Shown in pieces: positions 1 through 9,265 of a stretch of DNA of 29,548 bases. A program made the translations under genes and the position numbers. Source of the stretch: Acanthaster planci (lineage: Eukaryota; Echinodermata; Asteroidea; Valvatida; Acanthasteridae); NCBI RefSeq assembly GCF_001949145.1, contig NW_019091467.1, positions 881,391-910,938 on the forward strand, given 5' to 3'. The notes under the pieces are model-generated. The model was not told the DNA's origin and made no database searches. It saw only the letters and a list, made by a program, of their open reading frames with translations. How positions within the stretch are numbered: the first letter of the stretch is position 1; each line of letters starts with the position of its first letter.

Positions 1-110
1 CTCTCCAGCTTCGGTTGAATCCACTCCACATCCTGTGATACTGTTTCTTCAGCAGTCTCTACAGCAGAGTTGAAGTTGAGTTCTGAACCTGTAGTTCTAT
101 ACTGGAGAAA
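1..110. repeat. Partial tail of array module B
   Basis: A stretch with gttgaatcca, gtgatactg, cttcttcactag-like and agcaca-like words in the same order as 8723-8800, where module B is fuller. The match is loose. It suggests that the array extends beyond the left edge of the window. Confidence 0.35.
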
Positions 111-480
111 ATATTTGTACCGTACATCTGTTACAGTAAAGTGCAAGTTCTTACTTTCACAATGGGTATGTTGTAGTGGCAACCTGAGCAACCTGCCATA
201 TGGAAGCTATTGTACTGCATTTCAAAGTTAATAGACTAAACCACATACGAGGATTACATAATGATGTCATATAGTTCAATATTTACCGGTATTTCATCAA
301 TTCGTAAAAAAGATAACTGGAACATTTTCACAATTGCCTCTTATTACTGTAATCTGCATACATTTCCTCGAAATCTAACAACTTCTCTATAACCAAGAGA
401 ACTCATTACTCAAGAACTCCTCTTTCTGTCACAATCCTCCAACTGTTCTAAAACTGGCTTCGAGTCAGATGCTGTTGTAT
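111..480. other. Unassigned AT-rich DNA
   Basis: No ORF of note, no RNA-like fold and no clear match to the array modules. It ends where module A words (ctgccaccaacc) begin. It could be a very diverged module or a unique insertion. Confidence 0.4.
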
Positions 481-945
481 ACATGCATAATCTGCCACCA
501 ACCCTGCTGTTAATTTACTCTTCCAGTCCAAACACGGGACAAATGACATGCATACCTACATATAGAACTGAAGTAAATGACTCTCAGGTGGATGTGATTA
601 ATGAGTTGCTGCATGCTCACTGTAAGAGAAATGAGTCAACTGGAACAGTTTGCTTGTGTGGAGACATCACATTGTAAACAGAGCATTATTTGTGGAAAAC
701 CAACACTCAAAGTACGGACAGCATGGGTCTTTCTTCAGGTTCAACATTTCTTTATTTTTATGCATCTGTTATGGATAAACTGCTGGACTAATACAATGTC
801 AGTTTTTATTATTATACACCATCCATTGAAGTGATAACGAGAAGCATCTGCAAAGAAATTCATTGACAAAAATCACCACAGGCAGAAACAACTAAATGCA
901 CAGAACATCTATTGTTTTTTAAAAGTTAAGATTTACTTCATACAT
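481..945 (+). repeat. Array module A copy
   Basis: It contains the module A landmarks in order: ctgccaccaacc, aactgaagtaaatg, gtggatgtgattaatgagttg, acactcaaagta, ttcaacatttctttattttt, ctgctggactaatacaatg and gcaaagaaattcattgacaaa. Short open frames here (483-677, 601-834) run across the repeat in different frames. Equivalent copies elsewhere break them, so I do not call genes. Confidence 0.7.
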
Positions 946-1140
946 TCATTGTTCATTTATTTCCACAGTTTAACATACATACAATTTCAATTTTCAAACA
1001 CCACGTAAATACAGAGGAAACGCAGTGGATGTACCCACTAAAAAGCAAAGCTTATGATTGTGGGCCCTAAAAGCAATTTATAGTTATCAGTTAATTACCA
1101 CACACAAAATACAAACATTAGACAGACCAGACACTACATG
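946..1140. other. Unassigned insertion inside module A
   Basis: This stretch separates the atttatttcaattcat-like part of module A (resuming near 1146) from its usual left neighbour. It matches no other part of the window that I can see. No terminal repeats were recognised. Confidence 0.35.
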
Positions 1141-1276
1141 TATGTCAGTTAACATTTATTTCAATTCATGAGCAACAACAAATTAATTGAAAAATAATCC
1201 TTCTCAGGTTACTAAACTGTAGGCTGCTGCTGAATATAATCTGCCTCCAATCCTCCTGCTAACAAACTCTGCCAGT
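1141..1276 (+). repeat. Module A copy cut by the 1277-3612 insertion
   Basis: It runs through aacatttatttcaattcatgagcaa, the hydropathy-neutral ctgctgctgaatataatctgcc block and ctgccagtc. It then stops where other copies continue with caaacaggagactcaaag. This gives the left edge of the foreign block. Confidence 0.65.
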
Positions 1277-1294
1277 CGCAGTCAGCCAATCCCA

Positions 1295-1374
1295 GACCAG
1301 AAGGTGCCCACCATACAGATCTACTGTGGATCTGTGCTGGCACGCACACCCACCGGTTGTCAGGCATTGACACT
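1295..1374. repeat. Left copy of ~80 bp direct repeat
   Basis: It starts gaccag, passes through ctactgtggatc and ends cattgacac. It aligns over its length with 3527-3603, with substitutions and small gaps. It lies about 20 bp inside the left edge of the foreign block. Confidence 0.55.
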
Positions 1375-1679
1375 ACCGCCCCCTCCGAGGACTCTTGTTT
1401 GTCCCTGAACAAGGTGGCGAGCACCAGCAGCTGGGTGCCCACAGAGGTCCGCTGGCACCAACAACTTTTTCACAAAAGGGAAAACATGAGGAAAATACAT
1501 AACAAACAATTTAGAAAACAAGGATGCTAAAGTAGACATATGGGCATCAAGGTATCCTGCCACTTGAAGGTGGCTGCTGGTGGACTTCTGTTTGCATAAC
1601 GAGTTTCTCCCAGAGACAGCGGATGGGCATTCTCCAGAAAACGAGGGAGTGGTGGTGCTCCAGGTGGAAGCAGCCCTCC

Positions 1680-1763
1680 TTAGTAGTTAGACACTTCCAC
1701 AAGATAGGTTTCGACATCCAGCTCCTCGTCATCTGGTGTCCTATGGGAGCATCTCAAGGCGAC
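1680..1763 (-). pseudogene. Acidic 27-codon coding-like fragment
   Basis: Between two minus-strand stops (TGA at 1764-1766, TAA at 1680-1682) lies a 27-residue frame with SHRTPDDEELD followed by ETYLVEV. It has an acidic, ordered look compared with the other frames. A basic/SxRT string near a Pol C-terminus, then a stop and a purine-rich aaggaggg, is the layout of the end of pol in LTR elements. That is only an analogy. It belongs to the 1277-3612 insertion and is clearly not a complete gene. Confidence 0.25.
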
Positions 1764-2144
1764 TCACCGTAGATGTCGTGTTACAGGGTTAGTAACGCAT
1801 GGGCTGAACGGCCAAACCAGCCGATATCAGTTCCGTTTTTGTCAACCAAGCTAGCACAGCCACAGCGCGACAACTGCTTGCAGCTGCTGGGTGGGTTGAT
1901 GCTGTTCCAATTCCCGTCCTTGGTTCAGTCTCCATCTCGGGTGCAACTTCAGCCACCACACAGGTATGGTCCACGATCCAATTCTAAACCCGTAGCTAAC
2001 AGCCGGCCACCTCTGCAGCCTCCACATTATTACTGTCAATCATTCCCATCACCAATTAGAGAACACACCTTGACCTTCTAGTTCTTTGTGAGCAAACCAG
2101 TTGTGCTACTGGTATATTGACTCCCGTGTACGTGGAGTCCCTCT

Positions 2145-2454
2145 ACCGGCTCCATGCCATTCACATCAGTGTGGGGCAGCCCTGTTGGCTCAACTTTATT
2201 GATTCCCACACAGAGCCCATCCACCAGCTCTGCACCATTCACATCAGTACAGAGTGGCCCTAGGCTCCACTCCATTGATTACCACACAAAGCCCCTCCCC
2301 CGGCTCTGCGCCATAAACATCAGTGCAGAGCGGCAATGTCGGTTCTTCTCCACTGATTCCTGGGCGGAGCCCCTTCACAGGCCCCTCACCATTTACTTGC
2401 ATGAGGAGCAACTCCACCTCCATGACTCTAGTAGGGTGAACAAGCTCCAAAATT
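2145..2454 (-). repeat. 77 bp minisatellite, four units
   Basis: Units start at 2145, 2223, 2299 and 2377 (spacing 78, 76, 78), and a partial unit precedes them near 2101. Shared words are gctctgc, ccattcacatcagt and gattcccacaca. The period is close to 26 codons. On the minus strand each unit encodes a similar string (C-T-D-V-N-G-A-E, then G-L-C-V-G-I-N). The plus strand is also open (2154-2531), so the coding strand cannot be decided from openness alone. Confidence 0.7.
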
Positions 2455-2631
2455 CGACACACTGTGAGTTGGAGAACTTAAGTGCTGCCAGAAGAAGTCC
2501 CTTCTGTCTGCCGTACGGAATGTGTTGTTAGGTGTCTTTACATGGGTTAATTCCTGCCCCTGCTACAGGGGCTGACACAGCCAGTGTGCACCAAGTGTGG
2601 AAGACAGGGTCCGTGGTTGCACCGAATGAGT

Positions 2632-3004
2632 CCTGGCACTTGTGGTTGTGGAGTGAAAAATGTGGGGAGTCCCATGATGAAGCCCCGCCCCCGTTGAGAC
2701 AGCCAAACAGCTTGACTACATTCGGAATGGAATAGTGTGTGCCATGCTGCCGTCGTCAGCATGGGGCTGTTCCCTATGGACGCTGGCACCTGTAGTGTGG
2801 AAAAAGGAGGAAAGTCTCAGAATGAAGCCTCGCCCCCGCTGCAACAACACACACAGCTCAACTACGTTCCAAATGGAGCGGACTGGGCGGTTCCCTGTGG
2901 GCCCTGACACTCGGTCAACTGAAAAAAACATTGTCGAGTGTCCTGAAACTAAGAACCGCTCCTGCTGCATTGAAAGCTGCAACACGACAATGTTCCGACT
3001 GGAA
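2632..3004. repeat. Three diverged ~100 bp direct repeats
   Basis: Copies begin at 2632, 2781 and 2901 (spacing 149 and 120). Shared order: (c)ctggcac, gtgga-like, atgaagcc(c/t)cgcccccg, caac/caaac, agctcaactac, then gaatgga-like. The third copy is the most diverged. On the minus strand the first two copies share the residue string Q-R-G-R-G-F-I, which suggests an old coding repeat. They sit directly beside the 77 bp array in the same insertion. Confidence 0.6.
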
Positions 3005-3100
3005 CATAGTTAAGCCTGCTTCACCGCCAAGTACAGCACAGGGCAGTTCTTTGGGGGGGGCACAGCATGTACCATGTTGGTGCAGATAATACATGGTATG

Positions 3101-3268
3101 TCACTGGACCATCTGACCTGGCTCACTGTACGTCGCTGCTTCCTTCTTGACCACATCTTCCAGAGTAAAACTCCCTTGACTGACCACTACCTTGAAAAAT
3201 GAGGCTAGTTTGTCAAATGTGATGGTGTACGTCTTTTCACAAGGTTGGTCCTTCAAAAAGAAATCAGT
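3101..3268 (-). pseudogene. 55-codon coding-like fragment, unrecognised
   Basis: This minus-strand frame lies between stops at 3269-3271 and 3101-3103, with no internal stop. It has a regular mix of hydrophobic and charged residues, for example T-I-T-F-D-K-L-A-S-F-F-K-V-V-V and F-T-L-E-D-V-V-K-K-E-A-A. It looks more like a real protein than the chance frames around it. I do not recognise the family. It has no convincing start codon and lies inside the 1277-3612 insertion, so it is probably a relic of an element-encoded protein or a captured exon. Confidence 0.3.
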
Positions 3269-3526
3269 TCATCAAAAGTGATGAATGGCTGACCCACTAT
3301 CTCCAAGGCCCTATTCTATTCCCCACCGAGTGGCGAGGCAGATGCCAGACCAACATGACCGACAAAAGACAATTATAGACTTTTGCTCACATTTTCATTG
3401 CTCCCGGCTGTTTATTTTCACACCAGCACTTCTGTCTGGCATAAGCTCCAAAACACTAACACCCAAAATAATGTGACTGAGAAAACCACTATTACGCTGA
3501 CCCAGCGGCAAAGTGTGTCCCTAAAT

Positions 3527-3603
3527 GACCAGTAGGGGCCAACCACACAGCTCTACAGTGGATCCGTTCTAGTGGCCCCAATGGTCACCCGGCACTGACG
3601 CCC
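3527..3603. repeat. Right copy of ~80 bp direct repeat
   Basis: It starts gaccag, passes through ctacagtggatcc and ends cactgacgccc, pairing with 1295-1374. A second small direct repeat overlaps its end: cactaacacccaaaata (3457-3473) and cactgacgcccaaaata (3594-3610). Array sequence returns within about 10 bp of its end. Confidence 0.55.
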
Positions 3604-3612
3604 AAAATATTG

Positions 3613-4075
3613 TGAATCTGTTCAAACTGAATAGATCCTTGTTTATGAGGAATTGTTTCTTTTAAATGTTGCCGTTATCAAACATTCAAAGTATAGATAG
3701 CATGAAGCCCGTCATACAGTTCAACACTTCTTTATTTTCACATTCTTGTTATCAATAAAAACACAGCTGGAACAATACAGTGTTTGTTATTTAGTCTATT
3801 TGTTATACTCTATTCAACTGTTGTCTTCCAATGTTACAGGGAACCAACAGTCTGGAACTGGATCAGACAATTTTCAGATGTCTGTCAACGAGCAACATAC
3901 CGGTACCCTCAGCTTCTGCTCAGAACAACCTATACAACATCCATTTGATCAGCTCCTGCTAAGACAAAATCCGACCCAAGCAAGATAGTCAGCCATGTTG
4001 GATCAACAGCCTGGCAAAGATATACACACAAGCTTGCCACAGTTCAGGAGATATGGCTCCCCCAAGCAGTTGGAT
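3613..4075 (+). repeat. Module B, truncated
   Basis: It carries gccgttatcaaacattc, ttcaacacttctttattttc, gtctggaactggatcag, ggatcaacagcctggcaaag and cacaagcttgccacag, in the module B order seen at 8085 and 25986. It then jumps straight into module C (tggaatagtctgctgctag). It lacks the distal half of B and all of E. Confidence 0.65.
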
Positions 4076-4345
4076 GACTTGGAATAGTCTGCTGCTAGTT
4101 CCAAACTACTGGTCAGAGTCATGTCGTCACTGCTGAAAATACTCTACCACCTGCCATACAGCTTGTAATTACAGCTCTGAGTCACAAGATGGGCTGCCTT
4201 GTACAATGCTACCTGTAAACGACCAGTTCAGTGAGTAAACATTGGTAGTTAGAAATAAAGTCAGCAACTTTGGGTACGAGTTGCCAATCACTAGAGCTTT
4301 TGCTTTCTGCTTATGGAGAACATCCTATATATTGCAAAATATTCC
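4076..4345 (+). repeat. Module C, left part missing
   Basis: It begins inside C at aatagtctgctgctagttcc and continues through gtcagcaactttgggtacgagttgcc. The ggatgacaacagacttcc start of C is absent here. Confidence 0.65.
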
Positions 4346-4745
4346 ATAATTCTATGGACACAACGAACGCAAGCAAGAGGAAGGGAGCAATGACTAGCTT
4401 TCTCAAGATCAACATTTTATTTCATATTATCAATCAATGAGTAGCATCTGGAAAGTAATTCTTGGACAAAAAAGCTACACATACAAGCAATGCGATCAAA
4501 GGAACAATGACATACATTAAGGCTTTTCTTTGTCTTGGCATTTATGCTATTTCAATTTCTAGCAATTAGGAAGAATTCTACAATATTAAACACGGTATTA
4601 TCATAATCCACAGACAGGTGATAAAAATCAGTTAGCTTCAATCACCATCTGTTAATTCTAGAATCTGACTTTCCATGAAATCAAGTAGAAATAATCATCC
4701 CATGTTCATGACTGGATCTCAGTAAGCTACTGTTGACCATACATG
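4346..4745 (+). repeat. Module D copy
   Basis: Landmarks: aacattttatttcatatt, gtagcatctggaaagtaattc, caatttctagcaattagg, atcataatccacagacag, gttaattctagaa and ccatgttcatgactggatctc. It matches 10391, 18986 and 22461. Confidence 0.6.
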
Positions 4746-6180
4746 CAATCAGCCACCCAACACCCTACTATAAAGCCGACTTGGCTCTCAACAGGAGACA
4801 CAAAGAAATAGAAACTGCATAGAACTAAAGTTAGTGGCTCTTATCTGTGATGGATGTGATGAATGAGCTGCTATTCAGTGCAACAGACGTGAGATTCACA
4901 GGTTACATCGTTTCAACCCAGTTACCTTTCATATTGGTGCGGAGATGTCACATTGTATATATGCATCATACATGCAAGCTGAGGGTAATGTTCCCGTTTA
5001 TGCTCAAATTGCAGACACCACCAGGCTCTTTTCAAGTTAAAATATTTATTTTTACACATCTATTTGACAGGCTACTGGGACGTTAGTTTCTATTACACCG
5101 TCCACAACACTGGTAATGAGCAGCATCTCAACAGAAATTTATGGAAAAGGAAACCACAAGCAAAGAACTGGCACACACATCTTCTTTAAAAGTTTTTGTT
5201 TATTTCAACTTGAACAATAAAAATTATTTTAAAACAATCGTTCAAAGTAATTCTCTAAACATGATCTCCGTCAGCTGCTGTTGAATATTATCTAACATCA
5301 CCCATGCTGCTAACTCACTTGGCCAGTCTGAACAGAAGATTCAAAAACACACGCTCAGACTCAAGTGAAATTAATGGCTCGATGGATGTGATGAATGAGT
5401 TGCTGCTGGATGCAACAGGAGTTTTTTTCCAGCTAGAACAGTAGCCTTGCTTATGCTGAAACGTCACAACGCACAAGAGAACCATAGTTGACAAAGTTAC
5501 TTATCAACCCACGTAAAAGTATACATACAGCATGAGGCCCTTCTTCAAGTTCAAAATGTCTTTATTTTTACATCTGTTCATGATCAGCTTCTAGACTGAA
5601 AGGTTAGTTTTTATTATTATCACACTGTTGATGAAACTGGTAACAAACAACATCTAGAAAGAAATTTACCGGTATGAATAAAACAAAGATGACCAGAAAA
5701 ACGATGGCATGCATATATTTCTTTTTGAGTAAGCATTTATTTCAATTCACAATCAATAACAAAATTTTGAAATAATCCTTCACATGATATTAACTGGATT
5801 TCTGTCAACTGGTGATGAATATTATCTGCCACCAAACATGCTGCTAACAAACTCAGCCATTCCAAACAGAAGACTCAAAGAAAAAAAAAATTGATAGAAT
5901 GTAAGTAAAATGGCTCTATGATTGATGTGCCCGATGAGCTGCTGCTCCCTGCAAAAGAAGTGAGACTTAGGCCCACAAGTTTCTTCTGCATCCTTTCAAG
6001 TAGAACAGTTTGCTTGTTTATGGAGCAACATCGCACTGCACAATTTGCAGGTGCATCAAAAACTGTAACCGCTTCTCATTGTCTCCAGGCTTGCTAGCTA
6101 CAGTGCTTAGGGCGCTTTTGGGGAATCCTTGGTGTAATTACCAGAAATATATATAACAATAATATAATAATATAATAATC
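4746..6180 (+). repeat. Module A tandem array, three copies
   Basis: The gatgaatgag(c/t)tgctg word recurs at about 4862, 5395 and 5932 (spacing 533 and 537). The word for the tgaatattatctgcc block recurs at about 4730, 5275 and 5812. This is the clearest evidence for the ~535 bp unit. Each unit holds two TTTATTT cores. Open frames here are short and not conserved between copies. Confidence 0.75.
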
Positions 6181-6185
6181 ATAAT
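6140..6185. repeat. AT-rich simple repeat
   Basis: A run of ataat/aata units after atatatata, at the junction between the last A copy and module B. Confidence 0.7.
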
Positions 6186-6480
6186 TTGTGAAATGTTACT
6201 GATATCAAACACTCAAAGTACATACAGAATGAAGCATTTGTTACATTCAACACTTATTTCTACATGCTTGTTAATAACATGAAGCAGCTGCAACAATTAA
6301 ACAATGTTACTTGTATACTGTTGCTAACTCGTGAAACTCTGCTGTCTTTCAATGTTGCTAAATACTCTGAGGCTGGGATGAAACTACATCAGATGGCTTA
6401 GCTGAATGTGCCATCACCAGTTCCAGACTAGATGTCCGTCAACCAGCAACTCTCGGAGTCCACTCAGAACAGCCTTGTTC
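6181..6480 (+). repeat. Module B, proximal part
   Basis: It has gttactgatatcaaacactc, tcaacacttatttc, gtctttcaatgttgctaaa, ccagttccagactag and gtcaaccagcaac. It lacks the RTE-like tail and the distal half. Confidence 0.6.
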
Positions 6481-6770
6481 TGGATTATCAATAGGTAGTA
6501 AGCAGCATTTGGGAAGTAATTTGAGAAATGACATACATGTACTTGGTGGCTTCTCTTTGTGTTGACATTTATTTTGATTCACAAGTAAATGTGAAGAATT
6601 TTAGAACTGTAAACAATGTGCTTTATCATAATTCAAAAGACAGTTCCTCAATGGAGTTCAGTCTGCTTCTGTCACCATCAAGAAAACTTTACCATTAATT
6701 TTAGAACTGGTCTTTCTGTCAACTCCAGCAGAAAATAATCCTCCCTGTTCATAATGATCCACGTTCACTG
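6481..6770 (+). repeat. Module D copy
   Basis: It has gtagtaagcagcatttggg, ggcttctctttgtgttgac, gattcacaagtaaatg, catggagttcag-like words and agcagaaaataatcctcc, matching the D copy at 22461 most closely. Confidence 0.55.
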
Positions 6771-7829
6771 CTGTTGAACATAAGCTGCCACCAAACAAGC
6801 TGCTTACTCACTCTTTTCAATGTTACGTTACCAGTCAAATACTCAGAAAGTACAGACAGCGTAAGACCTTTCTTCAAGTTCAGCATTTCTTTACATTCCT
6901 TTATTTTTTAAAACATCTGTTAATGACAGGCTACTTGAACACTGAAATAATGCGAGCCATTCTGCAATCATACGTCCTCCATAAAATCTGCAATCATACC
7001 CCATTCATAAAATCTGCAATCATACCCCATTCATAAAATTTGTAATCATACTGCATTAATGAAAGTAGTAACAAACAACATCTGGAATGAAATTTATGGA
7101 CAAACCATCATCAGGAAAGAAGATATGAGAAAAAATGCCATGTACAAATACATGTATGTTCTTTCTGTAGTTGACATTTCTTAAACAATACAAAAGATTA
7201 AGATAATCCTTTATGCTACTGCCCAATGCAACAGCATGGAGTCTGACAGGCTATGTCCTAACCAGAATAGTTGCCTTGGATTTGAAGATATCAAATTGTA
7301 CATATGTATCTTAAATATTGGCTGAGGAAAGCACTACTCATACCAAAACACAAATCACAGACATGTGGCTTTTTCCCAGCTCATCATTTTTTTCATTTTT
7401 ACACTGTTGAACTATTGTTATTACAATCTTAGTTTTTGTTTTCATACTCCATCCATGAAACTGGTATCGAGCAGCACCAGCACAGAAATTTATCGACAAA
7501 ACCCACCTGAAGCAACGATGACTAGAGAAGCAATGGCAAACATACATGTATATTAAAAGTTCATGTAACTTATTTCAATTGAGAAGCAATAATAAATAGG
7601 TTTAAAACAATCCTCCAAATGTTCTCTACTGGATCACTGTCACCTGCTGCTGAATAAGCCTATTATCTGCCACTGATCACATCCATGCTGCTCACTCCAT
7701 CCAAACAGGAGATACAAAGACAAACAATTGCATAGAACTAAAGTAAATGGCTCTGTGATAGAATTTCTGTTTATGCAACAGAAGTACAGGAGTACCCGCT
7801 GCTACTTCTGACTCAAACCAGCCAGCCAA
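6771..7829 (+). repeat. Module A copies, partly deleted
   Basis: Three partial A units. The first loses its middle between the ctgctta(ac)tcac block and acagacagcgtaag. The next carries a local 26 bp expansion. The last runs into the SINE-like insertion after tttatgcaacagaag. The open frames 7338-7547 (minus) and 7365-7556 (plus) overlap on opposite strands of the same repeat and are not called. Confidence 0.6.
6961..7064. repeat. 26 bp minisatellite, four units
   Basis: Units at 6961, 6987, 7013 and 7039, all 26 bp. The second and third are identical (tctgcaatcatacccc, then attcataaaa). The unit resembles the module A segment around tactccatccatgaaa, so it is a local amplification of A sequence. 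Confidence 0.85.
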
Positions 7830-8050
7830 CACCGGCAAGCTTGGTTGTCGAGTAGTTAAGACATCTGCACTGGTAAGCAGGAAGTCATGGGTTCGAGTCC
7901 CACCCGAGTACACTTGTGGTTTTTTTTTCGCAAGCCTTTGGGGAAAACATTGAGTACACAGTGTTACAATAAATGTCGCACAAGGCAAAAAACCCAAATC
8001 AACAGAGGTACACCTGAGAGATAGATTTGGTATGTTTTCACAATTCCCTT
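7830..8050 (+). mobile_element. tRNA-derived SINE-like element
   Basis: The span 7843-7911 has a tRNA-like layout. A box A-like tagttaagac sits near 7853. An anticodon-arm-like stem ctgc/gcag (7865-7868 with 7877-7880) encloses an 8-base loop. A good B box, ggttcgagtcc, is at 7890-7900 inside a TtCGAgT loop with a four-pair stem. The extra loop base and weak acceptor pairing argue against a working tRNA. It is followed by a T run (7920-7929) and about 110 bp of tRNA-unrelated sequence, as in a SINE. It interrupts a module A unit: the sequence before it ends in atgcaacagaag words, and tgtggcaatattac resumes after it. No target-site duplication was fixed. A tRNA pseudogene is the alternative. 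Confidence 0.55.
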
Positions 8051-9265
8051 TTTTATGTGGCAATATTACATTCAACAATATACTATAATTTGGGGAAATG
8101 TTGCTGCTATCAAACACTTAAAGTACAAACAACATGAGACCTTTCTTAAACTTGAACACTTCTTTATTTCTAAGCTTGTTAACAATAACAAACAGCTCAA
8201 AGAATAAAACAATGTTAATCATTTTAGTCATACTTGATATCTAATCATGAATGTCTGTTGTCTTCCCATGTTACTGGGAAACTCTGGAAGTAGTCTGGGC
8301 CTGAATCAGGCATCCTGACTGAAAACTGATCCAGCACCAGTTTCGGACTATACCTCTGTCAACCAGAAAGTTTCAGAAACCCTTGGCTTCTGCTCAGAAC
8401 AGCCAGCAACCAGTTCCCAACATGACGGCCACATTATCACCTCCTGGAAAAGAAACTCATCAACCATCGCCCAGCTAATTTACTTCACCTGCCATGATAG
8501 GATGAGTCTTTCGTCAAGTCTGTCACCACGGCTAGAGTTGCAAATTCAAAGAGTAAAATAAGAATCCTTAGCAAAATGGTGAAACAGGACAGTCAGCCAC
8601 ATGGGATCAACAGCTTGGCAAAGATATAAATGCAATATATGCCAAAATTTGGGACAGAAATTGCGTAGCAGCAGGATGACGTAGGCTGGTGATGACACGA
8701 CTTCTAAATGTTTGATAAAACTGTTGAATCCAATCACTACACCAGTGATACTGCTGACTTTCTTCACTAGTCACCATAGCACAACTTCACTTTATAAGTT
8801 CTGTATAAGAAACGATGGAGTTTTTCCTGAAAAATGGTATCTCTTTTAAGGAAAAACATGGCATCCACACACAGGTTCTCACTTGTTGGCATGGGACAGG
8901 CTGAGCACCCAAGACCAACTTCTCTTGATATGTACATGTATGGTCTTTGCGTGTGAGCTGTATGCCAAGTTGGACTTTTTCCATCAGTCTGTCTCTTCTT
9001 TCCAAGTGACAGAATGCTTCTAGTCAGAGCTGAAATAGGTTGAGAGTGATGTTAACATGTGATGCGCTATCGTATCATAAACATTGTACAATTTTTACCT
9101 GCTGTGAAGAGGTCCATCATGTTTTGTACACCTGAGGGTGCCCTTTGCCCCTGAGGGTGAACAGAACCCAGGGACCCATTCACAACAGGCAACAATTGTT
9201 GTATTACATCATGGTAATAGATTTTACGAATGCAAGAAGATGAAGTGAAATCATTTTGACACATA
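8051..9265 (+). repeat. Module B, full-length copy
   Basis: After the end of the interrupted A unit (to about 8115), it runs through gtctgttgtcttcccatg, actgatccagcaccag, gggatcaacagcttggcaaag, an RTE-like tail, ccagtgatactgctgac, catggcatccacacacaggttctcacttg, ttttgtacacctgagggtg and gcaacaattgttg. The same order is seen at 25986-27120. It also holds the internal cctgagggtg direct repeat. Confidence 0.7.
8651..8697 (+). mobile_element. RTE-type 3' tail relic (in module B)
   Basis: gtagcagcaggatgacgtag followed by gctggtgatgac is a decayed form of the better tail at 24011-24066. The simple TGA repeat is down to two units. Confidence 0.4.

Larger units (their letters stand above)
1277..3612 (-). 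mobile_element. GC-richer 2.3 kb insertion, possible LTR-retroelement relic
   Basis: The block splits a module A copy: array words stop at ctgccagtc and return at about 3613 with ttcaaactgaatag and ccttgtttatg. It is richer in G+C than its surroundings. It carries two roughly 80 bp direct repeats near its ends (1295-1374 and 3527-3603), a 26-codon-period minisatellite, a second set of 100 bp repeats, and short coding-like frames on the minus strand (1680-1763, 3101-3268). The minus-strand frame ending at 1680 is followed at once by a purine run (aaggaggg) and then TG, as at a polypurine tract and LTR start. No reverse transcriptase motif was found, so the class is open. A decayed LTR element read on the minus strand is my best guess. 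Confidence 0.5.

Noticed and set aside
2154-2531. Plus-strand frame of 125 codons over the 77 bp repeats
   Set aside because: Openness follows from a repeat length divisible by three. The minus strand is equally open and more regular.
4746-6180. CRISPR array
   Set aside because: The repeats are 535 bp, diverged and adjacent without spacers, and the DNA is eukaryotic.
7843-7911. A working tRNA gene
   Set aside because: Eight-base anticodon loop, weak acceptor stem and a SINE-like 3' extension.
7692-8117. Minus-strand frame of 141 codons
   Set aside because: It runs through module A, the SINE-like element and module A again, so it is a chance frame over unrelated pieces.
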